Assembly: GCA_964552195.1 (NCBI GenBank)
Contig: CAZKFM010000008.1
Coordinates: forward strand, 66,891 to 130,890
Direction: 5' to 3'
DNA length: 64,000 bases
From: CAZKAP01 sp964552195
GTDB taxonomy: Bacteria > Bacteroidota > Bacteroidia > Flavobacteriales > Flavobacteriaceae
Under the pieces are notes generated by a model that was not told where the DNA came from, did no database searches, and was given only the letters and a program-made list of their open reading frames with translations. Shown piece by piece: positions 7,554 to 16,137 of this stretch; positions within the stretch are counted from its first letter, which is position 1, and each line of letters opens with the position of its first letter. Both the position numbers and the translations under genes were made by a program.

Positions 7554-9026
7554 ATGAAGCCGATCCTCTCACTCCTGTTTCTCGTATCCGTTTGTGCATG
7601 CCTTCATGCCCAGACCCAGTACCGGGTGACTTATAATTACACCACCGGAGAAGTCAAACGAGAGGTTTACGACGAAGAGACCCGGCAGTATAAGGATTAC
7701 AGGCGTAAGTCGATCAAACGGGGCAGTGTTTTGGAAGTAAAGGTGGTGGGTATTAATCCCCTGGCTGCCGATGTGGTGCCCGAGCTCAAGGAGAATAACC
7801 TTTACGCGAATAACGGTACCAGTAAGCTGACCATCGGCAATGTGATTTCCTCCTTCTCACAGAACGCGCTGGGGCAGGGCTTGAACTTCGAGGGGCAAAA
7901 CCTGTTTAATTCCCTTATGGGGGATAGCGAGGCGCGTAAATCCATGATGACAGAGAGCGCAGAGGATGAATTTGGCGCCATGGATTTCGAAGAAGCGTCC
8001 GCCTACGAAGACGCCTATTACCAGATCAACCAGCGCATGCGGCGCCTGAGCAGTGCCTACGCTCAGGTGGAATCGATACAGACCCAGCTGACGGCCAGGA
8101 TCCTGAACCCCATCAGTTCTAAGGAAAGCATCAAAGAGGCCCTGAAATCGGTCCAGCTACTCCCACTTGATGAAATTTATTACGAGGATGGCATGGGCAT
8201 AGGCGATAACCCCATTACCTACCTGACCAAGCTGGAACAGTACATACGCGATATGTCCGACGAGATAAAGCCTTCCCTCCGGGCCATTGCCAGTGGAGCG
8301 GAACCCGGTAGCGAGCTCGCTACACTGCGGGTACGCGAGGTGGAGGCCGTAAGTAGTGACCTGCGCAAGAACAACACCCTGGCCATAGACGAAATACAGA
8401 AGATCAAGAAGCTGCTGATCGAACTGGAAGCCACCAACTTCGAGCATACCAATTCCTATCCGGTGAATTCCGACCGGCTGGATCTGAGCCTGCAGGTGAT
8501 CGAAAGCGACCTGGCCGAGAGCCTGGACAACGACGATACCAAGACCCTGTTCAAGACCATGAATTTTCGTTTCGATGCAGTAGGCGGTTGGCGGGTCAAT
8601 ACGGGAGTGGCACTAACCCTAAACAATTTCGGAGCCCGTTCTAAGGAATACTTTGTGGACAACGGGCTGATCGGCGAGGACGACGACAACTATTTTACAC
8701 CCAATCTGAGCACCCTGGTGAGCTTCTATCCCGAGCTGGGTAAAGGCCTGAACCTGGGTGGCACCTTTGGCGTGTCCGTACCCATCAGCTCCGGGGAACA
8801 AAACATCAGCGGGATAAATTTTCTGCTGGGCGGTTCGATTCTCCTTGGCCGGCAGAACATGATCGCCCTATCCGGCGGACTCGCCTACGGACCGGTGGAT
8901 AAACTCACCAACGGTTTGCAGGCCGGGGACGCGGCACCCTCGGGCGATCCCGACAACTTCACCCGCAGGGTTTACGATATCGGATACTTCTTCGGGGTGT
9001 CCTTTACACTCGCTAAAATCAACTAG
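7554..9026 (+). CDS. Secreted outer-membrane-type protein, unknown
   Basis: This is a 490-residue protein with a clear type I signal peptide ending at LHAQ (about residue 20). The middle, roughly residues 130-320, is helical and probably coiled coil. The last ~150 residues alternate polar and hydrophobic residues with many Gly and aromatics (GWRVNTGVALTLNN, GISVPISSG-like strands) and end in SFTLAKIN, suggesting a small outer-membrane beta-barrel. I do not recognise the family. It is followed after 7 bp by an amidase gene, so the two are likely co-transcribed. Its start lies 194 bp from the divergent caspase gene, and I cannot tell whether it belongs to the same system. Confidence 0.75.
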   Translation: MKPILSLLFLVSVCACLHAQTQYRVTYNYTTGEVKREVYDEETRQYKDYRRKSIKRGSVLEVKVVGINPLAADVVPELKENNLYANNGTSKLTIGNVISSFSQNALGQGLNFEGQNLFNSLMGDSEARKSMMTESAEDEFGAMDFEEASAYEDAYYQINQRMRRLSSAYAQVESIQTQLTARILNPISSKESIKEALKSVQLLPLDEIYYEDGMGIGDNPITYLTKLEQYIRDMSDEIKPSLRAIASGAEPGSELATLRVREVEAVSSDLRKNNTLAIDEIQKIKKLLIELEATNFEHTNSYPVNSDRLDLSLQVIESDLAESLDNDDTKTLFKTMNFRFDAVGGWRVNTGVALTLNNFGARSKEYFVDNGLIGEDDDNYFTPNLSTLVSFYPELGKGLNLGGTFGVSVPISSGEQNISGINFLLGGSILLGRQNMIALSGGLAYGPVDKLTNGLQAGDAAPSGDPDNFTRRVYDIGYFFGVSFTLAKIN

Positions 9027-9033
9027 AAACGAT

Positions 9034-10065
9034 ATGGAATCGATCACACTCGGAAATCGGGGCAGGCAGGTCGAGGTATTGCAGTACCTGCTGGGCTTTC
9101 ACGAGCGCAACCTTCCCATTACCGGGGAAGTGGACTTTTTCACTGATAAGGAAATACGGGATTTTCAGGCGAAAAATGGCCTGGAGGCGGACGGAGTCGT
9201 CGGACCGATCACCCGCCTGACCCTCTATTCCGAGAACTACCGCTTCGGCATGAACGCTAAGGACAAGTTCCTCAACGATGGAGAGTACTTTCCGCAGTAT
9301 TTCGACAAGGACGCTATATTCCTGCATCATACGGCAGGAGGGCCCAGTCCTTACGCTACCATTGACTGGTGGAACCACCCGGCTTCCACCAAAGGAGTCG
9401 GGACCGCCTTTGTAATAGGGGGAAGGACGCTGTTTGATGGCCGGGAAGACGACGGTAAGATCCTGCGGGCTTTTCCAGAGTACTACTGGGCCTATCACCT
9501 AGGACTGCGAGCTTCTATGAACCCGAATCACCGACACCATAAGCGTTCCATCGGCATAGAAATTTGCTCCTATGGCCCCTTACAGCGTCAGGAAGATGGG
9601 CAGTATTATGCGGTATTTGACCACGGTAGCCGGGTGGATATGAAGCTATGTCCGGCGGATCAGGTAATCGACCTCGGATACGAGTGGAGGGGATCACGCT
9701 ACTACCAGCGGTACACTGATGCCCAGATCGAAAGCACCCGCCTGCTCATATTGCACCTGGCCTTCTTCTTTAATATTCCCATTGACGATCGCGTTTACGG
9801 TCGGGGCTGGTTCGATCGAACGGATGAACCCATAGAAAACCGGCCTGGTATATTCACGCATGTGCACGTTCGCGACGACAAGAGCGACTGTTTTCCCCAA
9901 CCGGAATTCATAGATATGCTCAATGGATTGTACAGCGACTTTCAGGACTTTCGGCCCCAACCCGATTTTGTGATGCCGAGTGTCTCGGAGAAGTCGATGC
10001 TCAGCATGAGCGAAGAAGAGCTCATGAACTACACCAACGACCTGGAAGGCATGGACAGGGAATAA
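9034..10065 (+). CDS. Peptidoglycan-binding / N-acetylmuramoyl-L-alanine amidase (Amidase_2) protein
   Basis: This 343-residue protein starts with a peptidoglycan-binding type 1 domain (residues ~5-68; LGNRGRQVEVLQYLLG and DFQAKNGLEADGVVGP). An Amidase_2/PGRP-type domain follows with FLHHTAGG (zinc ligand candidate His98 or His99) and GIEICSYGPL. Enzymes of this type cut the amide bond between muramic acid and the stem peptide. There is no signal peptide or membrane segment, which is typical of phage endolysins and unlike cell-wall recycling amidases that carry export signals. It is in a likely operon with the preceding secreted protein. Confidence 0.85.
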   Translation: MESITLGNRGRQVEVLQYLLGFHERNLPITGEVDFFTDKEIRDFQAKNGLEADGVVGPITRLTLYSENYRFGMNAKDKFLNDGEYFPQYFDKDAIFLHHTAGGPSPYATIDWWNHPASTKGVGTAFVIGGRTLFDGREDDGKILRAFPEYYWAYHLGLRASMNPNHRHHKRSIGIEICSYGPLQRQEDGQYYAVFDHGSRVDMKLCPADQVIDLGYEWRGSRYYQRYTDAQIESTRLLILHLAFFFNIPIDDRVYGRGWFDRTDEPIENRPGIFTHVHVRDDKSDCFPQPEFIDMLNGLYSDFQDFRPQPDFVMPSVSEKSMLSMSEEELMNYTNDLEGMDRE

Positions 10066-10097
10066 AAAAATCCCGGTGGCCTTAGGGAAACCGGGAT
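10062..10097 (-). terminator. Intrinsic terminator of the DUF2059 gene
   Basis: The arms ATCCCGGT (10070-10077) and ACCGGGAT (10090-10097) form an 8-bp stem. On the minus strand the stem is followed by a run of T residues. Confidence 0.8.
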
Positions 10098-10119
10098 AAT
10101 TCGGGTTTAGTAAAAAAGC

Positions 10120-10563
10120 TTAGTTCTTCTGGTCCATGACCTTGCGCATTACCTTTTCTCCGAGTTTAGCGCCCCAGGCTTGCCCGATGGACATCGATTC
10201 CTGCATGATTTGCGGATTGGACGAAGCCAGTTTTTTTCCAGCGGGAGTATTGTAAAACGCTATAATTTCGTCCAGTTCATCTTCGCTGAGGTACTTCTTG
10301 TAAACAGGCACCAGCATTTCGGTCAGCTCATCGATCGAGGTTCCTTTGAATTCGGCACTCATTTCGTTCCAGAATTCATCCCCCAAATCCGGATATTGAT
10401 CCTTGCTCATGTTCAGGGTCATGTCGATGGCCTGCTGATAGCTTTGCTCCGTGCCCGAAACCTCGAACATCTTCTTGAGTTTGGCGGTATAGGAGTCCTC
10501 CTGTGCACTGAGTGAAAGGGTCAGTCCCAAAGCCAGCGCGGTAAACATAACGGTTAACTTCAT
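10120..10563 (-). CDS. DUF2059-family exported protein
   Basis: This 147-residue protein uses the ATG at 10563. The longer frame to 10641 only adds residues before a clear signal peptide (MKLTVMFTALALGLTLSLSAQ). The mature part contains the DUF2059 pattern: LVPVYKKYLSEDELDEIIAFYNTPAGKKL, seen here around residues 86-112. The family is periplasmic and of unknown function. It is a single-gene unit closed by the terminator at its 3' end. Confidence 0.85.
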   Translation of the reverse strand: MKLTVMFTALALGLTLSLSAQEDSYTAKLKKMFEVSGTEQSYQQAIDMTLNMSKDQYPDLGDEFWNEMSAEFKGTSIDELTEMLVPVYKKYLSEDELDEIIAFYNTPAGKKLASSNPQIMQESMSIGQAWGAKLGEKVMRKVMDQKN

Positions 10564-10663
10564 GATTGGAATTTTTTCGGAATTTAGCGATTTTCGACTA
10601 CTCCATTGCTTCGCTGTCAAGGCAAACAGCGATTTTGGCAAGATAATCCGGTCTGACCCGGGT

Positions 10664-11479
10664 TTAGCTCGAAAAAAGCAGCAACTCCTTGCCTATCATT
10701 GCCTTTTTGCGGGTGCTTCCCCATCGGAAATGGCCAATGGTACCGTCCTTTCCTATGACCCGGTGACAGGGAACCAGATAGGCCAGGCGATTGGCGCCAA
10801 CCGCACCACCCACAGCTCTAGCCTTCCGTGAGCCACCATGAGCATCGGCCAGATCACTGTAACTGGCAAGCGCCCCTGCTGGAATAGTGAGGAGTTCTTT
10901 CCAGATGGCTTTCTGAAATACCGTACCTATGAGCCGGATCGGAATGGGGGCTACTTCCATAGCTGAGTCTGGATTTCCATTTATATAAGATCGTGTAGTC
11001 AAGAAATGAGGCAAGATCCGATCTTCCAGGGAAACTTCCGGAAACTCCTGACAAAAAGAAGCGATCAGTTCCTCTGGGGAAATGGAGGTCAAAAACTCAA
11101 TCTGTATCAGAGCCTCTTCCGAACCAAACATCATCACAGGACCATAGCCCGTATTGAGTATGTGGTACGACACGCGGCCAGAAAGTGAATCGGAATCCGA
11201 AGGTTGCAGGTGCAGCGAAGGCGAGAAATGGGCTTTGTCCGCAGGAGCTGCGCTGAGTTGTTTTTTGAGGCGGGAAGGCCGAATGGTGTTCGTGAATTCC
11301 CGGACCGACCCCAAACACCATGACCGGAATCGGGCTTCGGCTTCCTCCCGGGTTTGCCCTTGAGTCTGCTCGTAATCCTGCCAGAAAAACAGGTCCGGTT
11401 CCCGGTCGTAAAGGAAATCGAGTACCCCCTCAACGGTCTCCCAATCGGTGTAGTTCTCTCCTGCTTTCCTACCTGGCAT
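10664..11479 (-). CDS. Methylated-DNA--protein-cysteine methyltransferase (Ada/Ogt-type)
   Basis: This 271-residue protein has a C-terminal MGMT domain (residues ~185-268) with the active-site motif VPCHRVIGKDG, in which Cys accepts the alkyl group from O6-alkylguanine. SYSDLA and the RAVGGAVGANR helix of the DNA-binding part are also present. In many Bacteroidota the homologous Ada-like protein has an AraC-type helix-turn-helix N-terminally. Here the first ~90 residues align poorly with that pattern, so the regulatory half may be divergent or lost. The Ada N-terminal zinc domain is absent. Confidence 0.88.
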   Translation of the reverse strand: MPGRKAGENYTDWETVEGVLDFLYDREPDLFFWQDYEQTQGQTREEAEARFRSWCLGSVREFTNTIRPSRLKKQLSAAPADKAHFSPSLHLQPSDSDSLSGRVSYHILNTGYGPVMMFGSEEALIQIEFLTSISPEELIASFCQEFPEVSLEDRILPHFLTTRSYINGNPDSAMEVAPIPIRLIGTVFQKAIWKELLTIPAGALASYSDLADAHGGSRKARAVGGAVGANRLAYLVPCHRVIGKDGTIGHFRWGSTRKKAMIGKELLLFSS

Positions 11480-11566
11480 AGACCCCGAACAGTTTAGTAT
11501 AGGAAGGTACGAAGAATAAAAGGATGAGGAAGGGCTGGCATGGAAGTATCCCTGGCCGAAGATGGA

Positions 11567-13705
11567 TTAGCCCCGACCCACCATCACACTGCGTTGGATG
11601 CCCAGGCGCTTCATTCTCGCGTACAGGGTTTTGTCGTTCATTTCGAGGATTTCTGCAGCACCTCCGGGTCCGCTTACCTTGCCGCCTGTATGCTCCAGTA
11701 CTTTAATCAAGTATTGCCGCTGGGCCTCTTCGAAAGAAACGAAACTCCGTTCGTCCGAAACGGGACCATCGGACTTGGGTAGCCAGGGACCTGGTTTTAA
11801 GACGGGACCCTGAGAAACGATTACGGCCCGTTCGATCAGGTTTTCCAGTTCTCTAATATTTCCGGGAAACCCATAGCTCCGCAGGGAATCCAGGGTTTTG
11901 GGATGAAGACGGCGAAAGTCCTTGCCGATTTTCTTGGCGTATTTTTCCAAAAAGAATTCGGCCAGAAGAGGGATGTCCTCGCGACGTTCGCGTAAAGGGA
12001 TATTGTGAATGGGAAAAACATTGAGCCGGTAGAAAAGATCCTCCCGGAATTCTCCTTTGCGGACCATCTTATCCAGGTCACGGTTGGTCGCAGCGACTAT
12101 GCGGGTGTCTACTTGTATGGTACGTGTCCCTCCGACTTCATCGAACTCTCCATCCTGCAAAGCCCTGAGGAGTTTAGGTTGTAATTCCAAGGGCAGTTCT
12201 CCGATCTCATCCAGGAAAAGGGTGCCCTGATCGGCCAGAGTAAATTTGCCCACTTTGTGTTCTGTGGACCCTGTGAATGCTCCCTTTCGGTGCCCGAAGA
12301 GCTCGCTCTCGATAAGGTCTTTGGGCAGGGTGGCACAATTCACTTTGATGAGCGGCTTATCCCGTCGTCGGCTGTTCTCGTGTACAGCGCGCGCCAGGAG
12401 TTCCTTGCCCGTTCCGGATTCACCGGTAATCAAAACCGTACTATCTGTGGGCGCTACCTGTTCTACCTGGTCCAGTACGCGGGCATAAGTTTCACTGATG
12501 CAAACGATATGATCAAACCGCGACCGCGATCGGGCTTCTTCCCTCAGGTATTGATTTTCGTTTTCCAGCTCGTCCTTCATATCCGAGATTTCTCCCAGAG
12601 CCTGTCGAAGTCGTTGTTCCTGTTTTCTGAGTTCGGTGATATCCTGGCTGATAATTCCAAGCAAGTGCTCCCCCTGATAATCAACCCTGAGGAAGGTATT
12701 GCTAAAGGCATAGTCCCGGTCAAAAATTCGGATTTCGCTGTAATGGTGCTGAACGGAATTATCCCGGGTCGATTCCCAGGCATGACGATATCCCGACTGA
12801 TCGAGTCCCGGAATCAATCGGAACAGGTTTTTTCCCACCAGTTCACTATTGGATAGTTTTAGCAGCTCGAGGGCAGCCCGATTGGCATAACGGACGGTAA
12901 AATCCTGGCTTACAAAGCAGATGATGTCCCGGGTATTGCGGATCACCTGTTCGAAACTGATCAGATGCTGCTCCCTGCGCATGCTTTCGGTTACGTCCTG
13001 ATAAGAGCCGATCACCTTTACTATGCGTTTCCCCTTGTAGATCGGATGGGCAATGCAGCGGACAAAGAACCCCGGGCGCCTGGAAAGCTCCAGGGTCAGG
13101 TCGTAGGGCGTGCCTTTTCGCAACAGGCTGCTGAAGGCTGTCTTAAGTTGTTCCGGCTCCCTGAACTGTTCGATGATTTTCCCGGGGAGGAAGGTCTCTT
13201 TGACCCAGGTGCCGAAGATTTGCAGGCATTGCTCGGAAACCGTCAGACTACTGTCGTTCAGGTTGAGTTTCCAGCCTCCCACTCCGGTGATTTCTTCGGT
13301 GGATTCCAGCATGAACCTCGTATAACTGGATTTGGAGATGTCGTTGAGCAGGGCAGCGATGTATTCCTCCTGAGCCCGTTTCACGAACATGGCGTACACC
13401 TCGACTTCATAGAAGTTCCCCTTACGATCCTTGTGGACCTCGGTAAAGGAAAGTGATCCCTGCTCTTTAACCGTATTCCAATGCCGTTCCCATGAGTCTT
13501 CTGTGGCTGTGGTGTTGAGGTCAAATACCTTGAGTTTATGGAAGTGATTTTTGGTGTATCCCAGTTTATCCAGGAATTTCCGGTTTCCATATAGCAGCGT
13601 TCCCGATCTATCGAGAAAGATGAGCTCATAGGGCATGGACTCCAGTATCTGAGTGCCCATATCGGCGGAGGAAAACGGAAACAGTGGATCTTTATGGGAT
13701 GGCAT
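11567..13705 (-). CDS. PAS-containing sigma-54-dependent transcriptional activator
   Basis: This is a 712-residue protein with the ATG at 13705 preferred over an upstream alternative. The N-terminal ~390 residues contain three or so PAS-like sensor modules with PAC-type extensions. The central AAA+ domain has Walker A GESGTGKE (about residues 424-431), the sigma-54 contact loop GAFTGS, and DEIGELP. The C-terminus is a Fis-type helix-turn-helix (EAQRQYLIKVLEHTGGKVSG, then AAEILEMNDKTLYARMKRLG). Such enhancer-binding proteins open promoters held by RpoN. The gene is divergent from a pirin gene that has a -24/-12 promoter, which is its most likely target. Confidence 0.93.
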   Translation of the reverse strand: MPSHKDPLFPFSSADMGTQILESMPYELIFLDRSGTLLYGNRKFLDKLGYTKNHFHKLKVFDLNTTATEDSWERHWNTVKEQGSLSFTEVHKDRKGNFYEVEVYAMFVKRAQEEYIAALLNDISKSSYTRFMLESTEEITGVGGWKLNLNDSSLTVSEQCLQIFGTWVKETFLPGKIIEQFREPEQLKTAFSSLLRKGTPYDLTLELSRRPGFFVRCIAHPIYKGKRIVKVIGSYQDVTESMRREQHLISFEQVIRNTRDIICFVSQDFTVRYANRAALELLKLSNSELVGKNLFRLIPGLDQSGYRHAWESTRDNSVQHHYSEIRIFDRDYAFSNTFLRVDYQGEHLLGIISQDITELRKQEQRLRQALGEISDMKDELENENQYLREEARSRSRFDHIVCISETYARVLDQVEQVAPTDSTVLITGESGTGKELLARAVHENSRRRDKPLIKVNCATLPKDLIESELFGHRKGAFTGSTEHKVGKFTLADQGTLFLDEIGELPLELQPKLLRALQDGEFDEVGGTRTIQVDTRIVAATNRDLDKMVRKGEFREDLFYRLNVFPIHNIPLRERREDIPLLAEFFLEKYAKKIGKDFRRLHPKTLDSLRSYGFPGNIRELENLIERAVIVSQGPVLKPGPWLPKSDGPVSDERSFVSFEEAQRQYLIKVLEHTGGKVSGPGGAAEILEMNDKTLYARMKRLGIQRSVMVGRG

Positions 13706-13727
13706 CAGAGTGGTTTTCGATTCCCAG

Positions 13728-13735
13728 CAAAAGTA
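13728..13735 (-). promoter_or_regulatory. -7 box for the sigma-54 activator gene
   Basis: The minus strand reads TACTTTTG, an exact match to the Bacteroidota housekeeping -7 consensus TAnnTTTG, 22 bp from the ATG at 13705. Confidence 0.45.
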
Positions 13736-13764
13736 GTCCACAAATTCTGATATATGAGAAAATT

Positions 13765-13785
13765 CTGAATATTTAGATGATTCAG
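13765..13785. promoter_or_regulatory. Candidate activator binding site upstream of the pirin promoter
   Basis: CTGAAT (13765-13770) and ATTCAG (13780-13785) form an inverted repeat with a 9-bp spacer, roughly 75-95 bp upstream of the predicted sigma-54 start site. The position suits an enhancer for the divergent activator. The assignment is inferred. Confidence 0.35.
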
Positions 13786-13833
13786 GAAATAGATACAGAG
13801 ATTAAATACTTGTTTGTCAGATAATTATGGTTT

Positions 13834-13849
13834 TGGCACTCCTTTGGCC
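13834..13849 (+). promoter_or_regulatory. Sigma-54 (-24/-12) promoter of pirin-yceI
   Basis: TTGGCACTCCTTTGGC has GG at 13835-13836 and GC at 13847-13848, separated by exactly 10 nt, as in the consensus TGGCAC-N5-TTGC. The predicted start site is about 13860, 20 bp before the pirin ATG. Confidence 0.6.
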
Positions 13850-13880
13850 TATAGGTGTGTAAATAAAGAAGAGTATAATC

Positions 13881-14600
13881 ATGAAAACGGTTTATCACCC
13901 ATCGGACAGCAGGGGTCACGCCAATCACGGCTGGCTCAATTCTTACCATACCTTCAGTTTTGCCGGGTATTACCATCCGGAGCGCATGAACTTTGGAGTA
14001 CTACGTGTACTTAACGATGATACGGTTGCCGGAGGACAGGGTTTCGGAACCCACCCGCACGACAACATGGAAATCGTCTCCATACCTCTGGAGGGCGACC
14101 TGGAGCACAAGGACAGCATGGGAACTCAGGCCGTGATCAAACAGGGAGATATACAGGTAATGAGCGCAGGTACGGGAATCCGTCATAGTGAATACAACGC
14201 CAATGCGGATCGGGAAGTCAAGTTTCTGCAGATTTGGATATTCCCCAACAAAAGGAATGTGGAGCCTCGTTACGACCAATTGACCCTTAACCTTGGGGAC
14301 CGCAGAAACAAACTCCAGCAGGTACTTTCACCCAATGCCGACGATGATGGAGTATGGATTCATCAGAATGCGTGGTTTCACATGGCTCGTATGGATCAGG
14401 GAACCCAATTGCAATACCAGCTGAGGGATCCGGAAAATAATGGAGTCTATGCCTTTGTGCTGGAGGGAGACCTCGGTCTTGCTGGTCATGAATTGCACCG
14501 CAGGGATGGGCTCGGTATACTGGAGGCCTCCTCTTTTGAACTGCAGGCCCGAACTGAGGCTGAAGTGCTACTCATGGAAGTTCCTCTGCAATTGCCTTAA
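13881..14600 (+). CDS. Pirin-family bicupin protein
   Basis: This 239-residue protein begins directly with the pirin pattern (SRGHANHGWLNSYHTFSFAGYY) and contains the metal-site stretch GTHPHDNMEIVSIPLEGDLEHKDS in the first cupin. Pirins are cytoplasmic metal-binding cupins. Some have quercetinase activity and others are redox-linked regulators, and the sequence does not decide between these. It is probably co-transcribed with the YceI gene 43 bp downstream, from the sigma-54 promoter. Confidence 0.92.
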   Translation: MKTVYHPSDSRGHANHGWLNSYHTFSFAGYYHPERMNFGVLRVLNDDTVAGGQGFGTHPHDNMEIVSIPLEGDLEHKDSMGTQAVIKQGDIQVMSAGTGIRHSEYNANADREVKFLQIWIFPNKRNVEPRYDQLTLNLGDRRNKLQQVLSPNADDDGVWIHQNAWFHMARMDQGTQLQYQLRDPENNGVYAFVLEGDLGLAGHELHRRDGLGILEASSFELQARTEAEVLLMEVPLQLP

Positions 14601-14643
14601 AATCAAATTATTCATTAATAAAAACAATTAAATCTTTTACGAT

Positions 14644-15171
14644 ATGGAAAATGCAACTCAAACGGCTACCTGGAATCTCGATGCGACACACTCAGTCATA
14701 GGGTTTAAGGTTAAGCACATGATGATTTCTACGGTTAGCGGGAATTTCAGGGAGTTCAGTGCTGGGGCGCAAGCCCAAAGTGACGACTTTACGAATGCCG
14801 AATTCTCTTTCACTGCCCGCGTCGATAGTATTGACACCCGAAATACGGATCGGGACAATCACCTGAAGTCTGCCGATTTTTTCGATGCGGAGAATCACCC
14901 CGAACTCACATTCCGTTCCTCTTCTTTCGACGGATCCGTTATGAAGGGAGAGATGACCATCAAGGGAGTAACCCGTGAGATAGAGCTCGATGTGGAATTC
15001 AATGGAGTAGCCACGGATCCTTACGGACAGGTAAAGGCCGGATTTGAAATCAGCGGAAAGATAAACCGTCAGGATTTCGGACTTTCCTGGAGTGCCATAA
15101 CCGAAGCGGGTAAGATCGTGGTATCCGACGAAGTCAAATTCACCGCCGATTTGCAGTTCGTCAAGGCTTAG
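14644..15171 (+). CDS. YceI-family lipid-binding protein
   Basis: This 175-residue protein starts WNLDATHSVIGFKVKHMMISTVSGNF, the standard opening of the YceI lipocalin-like fold, and continues with the NTDRDNHLKSADFFDAENHPELTF signature. Many family members are exported, but this one has no signal peptide and should be cytoplasmic. YceI proteins bind isoprenoid-type lipids, and in many bacteria they are induced under base or oxidative stress. Its pairing with pirin occurs in other Bacteroidota and supports a shared stress response. Confidence 0.92.
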   Translation: MENATQTATWNLDATHSVIGFKVKHMMISTVSGNFREFSAGAQAQSDDFTNAEFSFTARVDSIDTRNTDRDNHLKSADFFDAENHPELTFRSSSFDGSVMKGEMTIKGVTREIELDVEFNGVATDPYGQVKAGFEISGKINRQDFGLSWSAITEAGKIVVSDEVKFTADLQFVKA

Positions 15172-15178
15172 GTAAATT

Positions 15179-15212
15179 AGGGCCTGCTTCAGCAGGGGCG
15201 GGCCCTTTCCTT
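15179..15212 (+). terminator. Terminator after yceI
   Basis: CCTGC-TTCA-GCAGG (15183-15196) lies within a longer GGGCC/GGCCC pairing and is followed by TTTCCTTT. Confidence 0.45.
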
Positions 15213-15266
15213 TAATCGCAGAACCTGCCTGGGTTTGGATTTGAATTTGTACTTTGATTGCAGCTG

Positions 15267-15551
15267 ATGAATGTTATAGACAATACAGAAGAAAAGCGCT
15301 ATGAGGCCATGGTGGAAGGCGCAATGATCCGGATCGACTATATCAAGACCCGGGATAAGGTGTATCTGACGCATACGGAAGTACCCGCCAGTCTCGAAGG
15401 TCAGGGGTATGCCTCCAGGCTGGTGAACCGCGTGCTGGTAATGGTGCGTGAGTCCTCACTGGCACTGGTGCCCTTGTGTCCTTTCGTCGCTTCCTACTTC
15501 AAGCGTCATCCCGAATGGGCGGAGCTGTTGGCACCGGGCTACAGTGTCTAG
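15267..15551 (+). CDS. YjdJ-like GNAT acetyltransferase
   Basis: This 94-residue single-domain protein shows the short GNAT fold with LEGQGYASRLVNRVL (acetyl-CoA loop) and LCPFVASYFKRHPEW at the C-terminus. This matches the small N-acetyltransferase family that includes E. coli YjdJ. I start it at the ATG at 15267 rather than at the upstream TTG at 15258. It is followed after 39 bp by a YjdI-like iron-sulfur protein, the same pairing as yjdI/yjdJ in E. coli. The substrate is unknown. Confidence 0.85.
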   Translation: MNVIDNTEEKRYEAMVEGAMIRIDYIKTRDKVYLTHTEVPASLEGQGYASRLVNRVLVMVRESSLALVPLCPFVASYFKRHPEWAELLAPGYSV

Positions 15552-15590
15552 GATACACCGGTGGATTCCTTATAATTAAATGAATATGCT

Positions 15591-16031
15591 ATGAGTGATA
15601 CAGTAAAAGAATACGAAGCGGACGGTTTATTCGTGATTTGGGAACCAAAAAAGTGCATTCATTCCGAGATTTGTGTGAAGACTCTTCCCGAGGTATATAA
15701 ACCCGATGAAAAACCCTGGATTCAGGCAAAGAACGCAGGTAAAGAGGAATTGATCTCCCAGATCGATCGCTGTCCTTCGGGAGCGCTGACCTACCGTCTG
15801 AAAGGAGAACGGTCGTCCGAATCTAATGCAGAGGTGAAATCTGATTCCGCGGCAATCCGAGCTTTGGAGGTCATAGAGGACGGACCTGCCCGGGTTCCCG
15901 GTCCAGTGGAAGTCGAGTACAAGGGCGAAGCCAAGTTTCATAAAAGGGACGTGTTTATATGCCGCTGCGGAGCTTCCGGTAATAAGCCGTATTGTGATGG
16001 CTCTCACAAGAAAAATGGGTTTTCCGGCTAG
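15591..16031 (+). CDS. YjdI-like Fe-S domain fused to a CDGSH iron-sulfur domain
   Basis: This 146-residue protein has two iron-sulfur modules. The N-terminal Fer4_19/YjdI domain (residues ~10-68) has CIHSEIC and DRCPSGAL. The C-terminal CDGSH domain (residues ~105-146) has CRCGASGNKPYCDGSH, whose three Cys and one His bind a [2Fe-2S] cluster. It lies next to the YjdJ-like acetyltransferase. A role in electron transfer or redox sensing is inferred from the clusters, and no enzymatic partner is visible nearby. Confidence 0.88.
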   Translation: MSDTVKEYEADGLFVIWEPKKCIHSEICVKTLPEVYKPDEKPWIQAKNAGKEELISQIDRCPSGALTYRLKGERSSESNAEVKSDSAAIRALEVIEDGPARVPGPVEVEYKGEAKFHKRDVFICRCGASGNKPYCDGSHKKNGFSG

Positions 16032-16137
16032 ATCTTGTGCTGTTCTCATATTCCCGGATTCCATTTTCATGAAAGATTACCCTTAGCGATGTGAAAAAAA
16101 ATTCGGACAGGACCAAATTCTTTTTAAATTAGCAGTT

